This document shows, piece by piece, positions 5,753 to 11,288 of a stretch of DNA of 11,288 nucleotides. Each line of letters starts with the position of its first letter. The first letter of the stretch is position 1. The notes below the pieces were generated by a model. That model was given only the letters and a program-made list of their open reading frames with translations, did not search any database and had not been told where the DNA came from. A program made the translations under genes and the position numbers. Source of the stretch: Cellvibrionales bacterium UBA5860 (GTDB taxonomy: Bacteria > Pseudomonadota > Gammaproteobacteria > Pseudomonadales > Porticoccaceae); the NCBI GenBank assembly GCA_002431545.1, contig DJFY01000128.1, positions 5,461-16,748 on the forward strand. The letters run 5' to 3'.

Positions 5753-7875
5753 AAGCGGCGCAAGCGACAAATACCGCACCCGGAGCAGCCGGAATCGCCA
5801 GCTTGCCAAAACTACTGGTCGGCATGGGGACACCACTACTGGTGGTAATCATGCTGGCGATGGTGGTGTTGCCGCTGCCGCCGATACTGCTGGACATGCT
5901 GTTCACTTTTAACATCTCGTTGTCTTTGATTGTGCTACTGGCGGTGGTTTATTCCGCCAGACCACTGGAATTCGCCATATTTCCCACTATTTTGCTGATT
6001 GCCACACTGTTGCGGCTGGCGCTGAATATCGCCTCCACCCGCGTGGTTCTGCTCAATGGCCACGAGGGTACGGATGCCGCCGGCAAAGTCATCCAGGCTT
6101 TTGGCGAATTTGTCGTGGGCGGCAATTACACAGTCGGCCTGGTGGTTTTCGCCATTCTCGTGATCATTAACTTCGTCGTCGTCACCAAGGGTGGCGGCCG
6201 CATTTCCGAAGTCTCGGCACGCTTCACTCTCGACGCCATGCCCGGCAAGCAGATGGCGATTGACGCCGATCTCAATGCCGGCCAGATCAGCCAGGAAGAA
6301 GCCCACCTCCGGCGTCAGGACATCGCCCGGGAAGCTGACTTTTACGGCGCCATGGACGGTGCCAGCAAGTTTGTCCGCGGCGATGCGGTTGCCGGGATTC
6401 TCATACTCTTTATCAATATTATCGGTGGCATGGCTGTCGGCACACTGCAACACGATCTGTCAGTTGCAGAATCCGCGCACAACTACGTGCTGCTGACCAT
6501 CGGCGATGGCCTGGTCGCCCAAATCCCTTCATTGCTGCTGTCGACAGCGGCGGCGATCATCGTGACACGGGTTTCCGATGCTCAGGACATGGGCGAGCAG
6601 GTGCTGTCCCAGGTCTTTCGCAATCCGCGGGTACTCATGGTGACCGGCGGTGTCCTCGCCAGCCTGGGTCTGGTGCCGGGCATGCCTAACCTGGTTTTTT
6701 TATCGCTTGCTGCTGTGCTCATGGCCAGCGCTTATTTATTGATTCAGCGCGAAAATGCGCCCCAGCTGGAAGAGGAAAGTGCCACCGAGACACCTTCGGT
6801 CCCGGAAGAAAATCGCGAACTCAGTTGGGACGACGTACCCCCGGTCGATGTCATCGGCCTCGAAGTCGGTTACCGACTGATCTCACTGGTCGACAAGAAT
6901 CAGGGCGGTGAGCTTCTCGGCCGAATCAAGGGCGTGCGCAAAAAACTATCGCGGGACCTCGGCTTTCTGATCCAGCCCGTACATATTCGGGACAACCTCG
7001 ATCTGACGCCAAACACCTATCGCATCACGCTGTTGGACGTACCCGTGGGCGAAGCGGAGGTACATCCGGGTAAGGAGCTGGCAATCAACCCGGGACAGGT
7101 CTTTGGTAACCTGCACGGCATCGAGGCCAGCGATCCCGCTTTTGGCCTCAAAGCCGTGTGGATTGAGCCCAACCAGCGGGACGACGCTCAAGCCAAAGGC
7201 TACACGGTAGTCGACTGCAGCACGGTGGTGGCGACTCATCTCAGTGAACTGCTGAAACAGAATGCGCACAGTATGCTGGGTCACGACGACGTGCAGAACC
7301 TGCTCAATCAACTGGCGAAGTCTTCACCTAAACTGGCTGAAAGCCTGGTGCCCGACACCCTATCGCTTAGCGTGGTGTTAAAGGTCATGCAGAATTTGCT
7401 GGCGGAGGGGATACCGATTCGCGACGTGCGCACTATTGCCGAAAACCTGGCGGAACACGGCGCCCGCAGTCAAGATCCCGACGCTCTCACTGCCCAGGTC
7501 AGGATCGCCCTGAACCGGACAATCTACCAGCATATCAATGGCATGGCGGACGAACTCGAGGTGGCGACGCTGGCGCCGGAGCTGGAACAGATATTGCTTG
7601 GTGTGGTCCAGGGCTCGGTCTCGGGGGGAGGATTGGAGCCAGGGCTCACCGACCAGATGTTGCATCAGATCAGCGAATATACCCAGCAGCAAAATACTCG
7701 GGGCAACACCCCTGTGCTGCTGGTTTCCTCTACTTTGAGAACTTGGCTGTCGCGGCTGGTCAGGGGAGCCAACCGCGGCCTCAATGTATTGGCTTTTGAA
7801 GAAATCCCTGCCAACAAGCAAATCAAGGTGGTCGGCGCCATCGGCAAGCCGGCTGCCGGTTTGACGACAGCCTGA
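5749..7875 (+). CDS. flhA: Flagellar export-gate protein FlhA
   Basis: FlhA forms a nine-subunit ring that uses the proton gradient and docks chaperone-substrate complexes. The 708 residues match the family. A short N-terminal tail precedes about eight membrane helices (about 27-345). The conserved FHIPEP-type cytoplasmic loop has MPGKQMAIDADLNAG at 164-178 and ADFYGAMDGASKFVRGDA at 196-213, with the proton-pathway Asp in DGASK (203). A linker and the large cytosolic domain follow (from about 360, with GYRLISLVD). The start is GTG at 5749, overlapping the flhB stop as GTGA. It leaves about 26 residues before the first membrane helix, as usual for FlhA, whereas the next ATG (5824) would cut into that tail. 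In Pseudomonas flhA has its own promoter, but no good sigma-54 site is seen within the end of flhB here. Confidence 0.97.
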   Translation: MKAAQATNTAPGAAGIASLPKLLVGMGTPLLVVIMLAMVVLPLPPILLDMLFTFNISLSLIVLLAVVYSARPLEFAIFPTILLIATLLRLALNIASTRVVLLNGHEGTDAAGKVIQAFGEFVVGGNYTVGLVVFAILVIINFVVVTKGGGRISEVSARFTLDAMPGKQMAIDADLNAGQISQEEAHLRRQDIAREADFYGAMDGASKFVRGDAVAGILILFINIIGGMAVGTLQHDLSVAESAHNYVLLTIGDGLVAQIPSLLLSTAAAIIVTRVSDAQDMGEQVLSQVFRNPRVLMVTGGVLASLGLVPGMPNLVFLSLAAVLMASAYLLIQRENAPQLEEESATETPSVPEENRELSWDDVPPVDVIGLEVGYRLISLVDKNQGGELLGRIKGVRKKLSRDLGFLIQPVHIRDNLDLTPNTYRITLLDVPVGEAEVHPGKELAINPGQVFGNLHGIEASDPAFGLKAVWIEPNQRDDAQAKGYTVVDCSTVVATHLSELLKQNAHSMLGHDDVQNLLNQLAKSSPKLAESLVPDTLSLSVVLKVMQNLLAEGIPIRDVRTIAENLAEHGARSQDPDALTAQVRIALNRTIYQHINGMADELEVATLAPELEQILLGVVQGSVSGGGLEPGLTDQMLHQISEYTQQQNTRGNTPVLLVSSTLRTWLSRLVRGANRGLNVLAFEEIPANKQIKVVGAIGKPAAGLTTA

Positions 7876-7886
7876 ACAAGGCCACG

Positions 7887-7979
7887 ATGGCAACAGGTGA
7901 ATATCAAAGCAAGGCGCACCGCCCGTTTACCGTCCGGTCGGGACAACACGTGGTGAAAGCCGGGGAGCAACGCGCATGA
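7887..7979 (+). CDS. Possible 30-codon ORF in the flhA-flhF gap, overlapping the flhF start
   Basis: The 100-nt gap between flhA and flhF holds a frame of 30 codons. It starts at ATG 7887, has AAGG (7878-7881) 5 nt upstream as a fair ribosome binding site, and ends at TGA 7977-7979, which overlaps the flhF ATG (7976) as ATGA. The predicted peptide begins MATGEYQSKAHRPF and ends VVKAGEQRA. It is basic and hydrophilic, with no membrane segment or motif that I recognise. If translated, it would couple flhF to upstream ribosomes. flhF also has its own site, GGGGAG, inside this frame. Conservation cannot be judged here, so I rate it possible only. Confidence 0.3.
   Translation: MATGEYQSKAHRPFTVRSGQHVVKAGEQRA
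7962..7967 (+). promoter_or_regulatory. Ribosome binding site of flhF
   Basis: GGGGAG lies 8 nt before the flhF ATG at 7976 and supports that start. It sits inside the possible small ORF ending at 7979. Confidence 0.6.
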
Positions 7980-9343
7980 AAATAACCAAGTTTACTGCCA
8001 AGGATATGAAAGAGGCCATGTTCAAAGTCCGCGAATACCTGGGACCAGACGCCGTTATCCTGGGCAGCAAGCGCCTTGAAGACGGCGTCGAGATCACTGC
8101 GTCCATAGACTTCGAGGAGGAAAAACTCCAGGAGCAGATTGCCCAGGCCCAGGTTGTCGACGAGGCGGCGCTGGCAGATATTCAACGCGCACAGCAGGCG
8201 CATGCGCAAGCCAGTGCGGCCGCGGACAGTCAGGGCGCGAATCGGCAAGCAGGTGCTGCGCGACCCAAGGCCACCGCACCGGACAAACCGGCCCCAGTGC
8301 GCGAAAAACCCGCTGCCGCAAATGTAGTAGCCGAGGCCCGCGGTCCGTCTGCTGCAGGAGCATCCACAGGTGGCAGCGAACTAACCGGCGGCGCCAACCG
8401 GGATCTCAACGACAAGGCACTGGCAGACATGCGCCGAGAGATTATCGCCTTGCGCGGGCTCCTGGAAGGCGAGTTGTCCCAGATTGCCTGGCGCGAAGCG
8501 AGCAGCCAGCACCCGAAAAGCGCCAAACTCATGCGCCGACTGGCCGGCCTGGGACTCGACCGCGAATTTTCCACTCGCCTGGCGTCTCGCGCCGGACCCG
8601 GCGACAGCCTCGCCCAAGGCTGGAAAAACGCTTTGATCAATCTCGCGCGCATGTTGAAATCGCCGGGCACAAATATTCTGGAAACCGGGGGCAATGTCGC
8701 CATTGTTGGCTCTACCGGCGTCGGCAAAACCACTACAGTTGCCAAACTCGCCGCCAATTTCGCCATGCGCAAGGGTTGTGATCAGGTGGGGCTGATCACT
8801 ACGGATTGTTTTCGCATTGGCGGTTACGAACAACTCGACACCTTCGGCAAGTTCCTCGATATCCCGGTTTTACTGGCTACCGATCAACACGAACTGGCCA
8901 GGGCTTTGGACCAGCTCGCCAATAAACAGCTGGTGTTAATCGACACTGCCGGTATGAGCCAGCGCGATGTCGGATTATCGCAACAATTCAGTACACTGAA
9001 AGGCGCGGCACACGACATCCAGGTCTATCTGACGCTCTCAGCTACTGTGCAGAAAAGCATTAACGAAGAAGTGGTGAGGGTATTCAGCGACATACCACTG
9101 GCGGGAACAATTATTACCAAGGTCGACGAGGCGGCAAGTCTCGGCGCACTGCTGGTCACCCTGATCCGCCATCAGTTGCCGACGATGTTTGTCAGCAACG
9201 GGCAACGCGTGCCCGAAGACTTGCATGTGAGCCGACCCATCGAGCTGGTTAAAATCGCACGTGACCTGATGGAACAGGTTGGCTGGGAAGAGTCTCCGGC
9301 GCCACCGCTCGACGATACGCCGGAACGTAAAATCCACGCCTGA
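7976..9343 (+). CDS. flhF: Flagellar positioning GTPase FlhF (SRP family)
   Basis: FlhF is a GTPase of the signal recognition particle family that marks the cell pole and recruits early flagellar parts there. The 455 residues have the basic N-terminal domain MKITKFTAKDMKEAMFKV with LGPDAVILGSKRL, then a low-complexity linker rich in Ala, Pro and Gln (about 60-145), an N domain (about 150-225) and the NG GTPase core. GTPase motifs are G1 GSTGVGKTT at 245-253, the SRP-type DCFRIGGYEQL at 277-287 (usually DTYRIGAxEQL), G3 DTAG at 323-326 and G4 TKVD at 381-384. All are intact. The start has a good ribosome binding site. It is followed 30 nt later by flhG, its regulator, as in other polar flagellates. 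Confidence 0.97.
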   Translation: MKITKFTAKDMKEAMFKVREYLGPDAVILGSKRLEDGVEITASIDFEEEKLQEQIAQAQVVDEAALADIQRAQQAHAQASAAADSQGANRQAGAARPKATAPDKPAPVREKPAAANVVAEARGPSAAGASTGGSELTGGANRDLNDKALADMRREIIALRGLLEGELSQIAWREASSQHPKSAKLMRRLAGLGLDREFSTRLASRAGPGDSLAQGWKNALINLARMLKSPGTNILETGGNVAIVGSTGVGKTTTVAKLAANFAMRKGCDQVGLITTDCFRIGGYEQLDTFGKFLDIPVLLATDQHELARALDQLANKQLVLIDTAGMSQRDVGLSQQFSTLKGAAHDIQVYLTLSATVQKSINEEVVRVFSDIPLAGTIITKVDEAASLGALLVTLIRHQLPTMFVSNGQRVPEDLHVSRPIELVKIARDLMEQVGWEESPAPPLDDTPERKIHA

Positions 9344-9373
9344 TCTCAGAACAATCATTACAGTAGTCATTGC

Positions 9374-10210
9374 ATGAATAATTCGAAAACCCCGGTACGT
9401 GTTATCGCTGTCACCAGTGGCAAAGGGGGTGTTGGCAAAACCAATGTGTCGGTCAATCTGGCCACCGGTTTCGCCAAACACGGGAAAAACGTGTTGCTAC
9501 TGGATGCCGATCTCGGCCTCGCCAATGTCGACATCCTTCTGGGCCTGCAGCCCCAGCACGATTTACGCCACGTCCTGTCCGGCGAAAAGAGTCTCGCCGA
9601 CATTATTATCGAGGGGCCCCTGGGTATTCGGGTCATTCCCGGTGCTTCGGGCGTTGCACATATGGCAGAACTCACTTCCAGTGAACACTCTGGGTTGGTG
9701 AGAGCCTTCGCCGAACTACCACTTCCGGTCGACATCCTCATCGTGGACACCGCAGCCGGTATCGCCGACAGCGTTATCACCTTCAACAAGGCCTGCCAGG
9801 AAGTAATCGTGGTGGTCTGTGACGAGCCGGCCTCCATTACGGACGCCTATGCTCTGATCAAAGTGTTGAGCAAGGATCACGGCGTCAAGCGATTTCAGAT
9901 CCTGACCAACATGGTCAACTCCGACATCCACGGCGATACCCTGTTCAACAAAATTGCGCGCGTCACCGATCAATTTCTCGACGTGCAACTGGAACATTTG
10001 GGTTTTATCCCAATCGACGACTATGTGCGCAAGTCGGTGCGCCGGCAGCTACCGGTAATTCAGGCCTACCCGCGCGCGCCTGCATCAAGGGCCATAGACA
10101 AGATTGTCAGAAAAATAGAACGCTGGCCGCCGCCGGAGAACGCAAGCGGTAATCTGGCATTTTTCGTCGAGCGTCTAGTCGGAGAAAACAAGTCCGACCA
10201 GGTCACATGA
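9374..10210 (+). CDS. flhG: Flagellar number regulator FlhG/FleN (MinD-like ATPase)
   Basis: FlhG (called FleN in Pseudomonas) is a MinD/ParA-type ATPase that limits flagellar number, in Pseudomonas by restraining FleQ, and regulates FlhF. The 278 residues show the deviant Walker A GKGGVGKTN at 16-24, the switch I/A' region DADLGLANVD at 44-53, and the Walker B/switch II DILIVDTAAGI at 120-130, then CDEPASITDAYALIKVL. The C-terminus has FFVERLV, seen in Pseudomonas FleN. The first residues (MNNSKTPVRVIAV) are short and lack the DQAxxLR FlhF-activating helix found in Bacillus and Vibrio types, as I recall. The ATG has only a poor ribosome binding site, but in-frame TGA at 9341 and no earlier start codon leave no alternative. 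The stop overlaps fliA as ATGA. Confidence 0.95.
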   Translation: MNNSKTPVRVIAVTSGKGGVGKTNVSVNLATGFAKHGKNVLLLDADLGLANVDILLGLQPQHDLRHVLSGEKSLADIIIEGPLGIRVIPGASGVAHMAELTSSEHSGLVRAFAELPLPVDILIVDTAAGIADSVITFNKACQEVIVVVCDEPASITDAYALIKVLSKDHGVKRFQILTNMVNSDIHGDTLFNKIARVTDQFLDVQLEHLGFIPIDDYVRKSVRRQLPVIQAYPRAPASRAIDKIVRKIERWPPPENASGNLAFFVERLVGENKSDQVT

Positions 10211-10926
10211 GCAAAACCGCTTCCTACGCCGAAAATGCCGAGCGCGATGCCGACCAGCTCGTGCAACAACACCTGGTGCTGGTAAAGCGCATCGCTCACC
10301 ACATCAGCGCCCGTCTGCCGGCAAATATCGAGGTCGACGACCTGGTTCAGGTCGGGCTCATCGCTCTTCTCGACGCAGCGGGTAACTACAATGCGGGCCT
10401 GGGGGCCAGCTTCGAAACCTATGCCAGCATCCGAATCCGCGGCGCCATTATCGACGAACTCAGACGCAACGACTGGGTCCCCCGCACGGTGCAGGTCAAG
10501 GTGCGTCAGGTTGCGCAGGCAATACACGAGGTTGAAAGTCAGCTCCAACGCCCCGCCAAGGATACGGAAATCGCGGAACACCTGGGCGTCGATCTCGAGA
10601 CCTATCACGACATCCTGCGCGACACGGCCGCCTGCCGCCTTGTTGATCTAGATGGCGAAGACGTCGGCGACGCCAATGATAACGATCCCCATGAAGCTCT
10701 TGAGGGCGCGGGTTTTAAACAGGATCTGGCGGGAAAGATCGCCCAGCTGCCCGAACGGGAGAAACTGGTCATGGCTCTGTACTACGACGAAGAGCTTAAC
10801 CTGAAAGAAATTGGCAAGGTGCTCGGTGTAAGCGAATCCCGCGTGAGCCAGATCCATAGCCAGGCCGTTGCCCGCTTGCGCGCGCAGCTCGAGCCCTGGA
10901 CCAAGCCTGAGCCCGATGGGCCTTAA
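10207..10926 (+). CDS. fliA: RNA polymerase sigma-28 factor FliA
   Basis: FliA directs transcription of late flagellar genes such as flagellin and is held inactive by FlgM until the hook is finished. The 239 residues have sigma region 2 at about 18-93, with DDLVQVGLIALLDAAGNYN (44-62), GASFETYASIRIRGA (66-80) and DELRRNDWVPRTVQ (the region 2.4 / -10 contact). Region 3 follows at about 95-160, and region 4 at about 180-230 with LPEREKLVMALYYDEELNLKE and the helix-turn-helix IGKVLGVSESRVSQIHSQAV that reads the -35 element. The start overlaps the flhG stop by 4 nt, so it is translated together with flhG. In Pseudomonas fliA is followed by cheY and cheZ; here a stator gene comes next. Confidence 0.97.
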   Translation: MSKTASYAENAERDADQLVQQHLVLVKRIAHHISARLPANIEVDDLVQVGLIALLDAAGNYNAGLGASFETYASIRIRGAIIDELRRNDWVPRTVQVKVRQVAQAIHEVESQLQRPAKDTEIAEHLGVDLETYHDILRDTAACRLVDLDGEDVGDANDNDPHEALEGAGFKQDLAGKIAQLPEREKLVMALYYDEELNLKEIGKVLGVSESRVSQIHSQAVARLRAQLEPWTKPEPDGP

Positions 10927-10944
10927 CCGAACGAACGCATTGCA

Positions 10945-11288
10945 ATGGATATACTGACACTGATTGGCGTCGTTATTTCGTTGATCGCGATCCTGGGCGG
11001 CAACGCCCTTGAAGGCGGTCATCTGGATTCGCTGATGCAGGTGACCGCGTTACTCATCGTTGTCGGCGGCACCATCGGGGCGATCATGCTACAGACCCCC
11101 CTGAGAATTTTCCTCCATGCCTGGCGCATCGTTTCCTGGGTGTTCGTACCGCCTAAGCACAATGCCCAAGCGGCGTTTGAAAAAATCCTCGAGTGGAGCC
11201 AGGTCGCTCGTCGCGAAGGACTGCTGAGCCTGCAGGGCGCAGCCGACCAGGAATCCGATCCCTTTACCCAGAAATTGCTCCAGTTACT
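10945..11288 (+). CDS. motC: MotC/MotA-type flagellar stator protein (3' partial)
   Basis: This encodes the first 114 residues and part of codon 115 of a MotA-family stator subunit, which pairs with a MotB/MotD partner to make an ion channel driving rotation. MDILTLIGVVISLIAILGGN forms the first membrane helix, followed by LEGGHLDSLMQVTALLIVVGGTIGA (second helix region), LQTPLRIF, and a cytoplasmic part with AFEKILEWSQVARREGLLSL. The ILGGN-LEGGH, LQTP and VPP segments resemble Pseudomonas MotC, a proton-driven stator, more than E. coli MotA. The Na+-driven PomA is a related possibility. The ATG at 10945 is 18 nt after the fliA stop, with no clear promoter or terminator in that gap. The gene runs off the window. 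Confidence 0.88.
   Translation, partial: MDILTLIGVVISLIAILGGNALEGGHLDSLMQVTALLIVVGGTIGAIMLQTPLRIFLHAWRIVSWVFVPPKHNAQAAFEKILEWSQVARREGLLSLQGAADQESDPFTQKLLQL

Overview
This window is a block of flagellar genes, all on the plus strand. The gene order and protein sequences point to a gammaproteobacterium with Pseudomonas-type polar flagella. The order is fliL-fliM-fliN-fliO-fliP-fliQ-fliR-flhB-flhA-flhF-flhG(fleN)-fliA-motC. The flhF/flhG pair, a sigma-54 (-24/-12) promoter ahead of fliL, and a MotC-type stator gene downstream all fit a polar flagellum under RpoN and a FleQ/FlrA-type activator. Species cannot be named from the sequence alone.

Layout: bases 2-85 hold the last 27 codons of an unidentified upstream gene. 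Bases 86-344 are a 259-bp intergenic region that looks like the main control point. It has an inverted repeat GTCA-N6-TGAC resembling a FleQ box (185-200), a well-matched sigma-54 promoter (240-255), and a perfect 8-bp inverted repeat in the leader (292-317). From 345 to 3787 lie fliL, the C-ring genes fliM and fliN, and the export-gate genes fliO, fliP and fliQ. From 3806 to 7875 lie fliR, flhB and flhA, which complete the export gate. From 7976 to 10926 lie flhF and flhG, which set the place and number of flagella, and fliA (sigma-28). The window ends inside a motA/motC-type stator gene (10945 onward).

The genes are packed as one transcription unit. Stop/start overlaps occur at fliN/fliO, fliO/fliP, flhB/flhA and flhG/fliA, other gaps are 3-100 nt, and I see no terminator between genes. 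Together they encode the C-ring switch, the whole membrane export gate (FliPQR-FlhB-FlhA with the assembly factor FliO), the positioning and counting GTPase/ATPase pair, the late-class sigma factor and one stator subunit.

This is mostly a known system. The points worth a second look are small: a divergent FliM with GGSI at the usual FliG-binding GGXG position, an FlhB cleavage motif reading NPSH rather than NPTH, two unannotated micro-ORFs whose stops abut or overlap the next gene's start (before fliQ and before flhF), the putative FleQ-type control elements ahead of fliL, and motC following fliA directly with no chemotaxis genes between.
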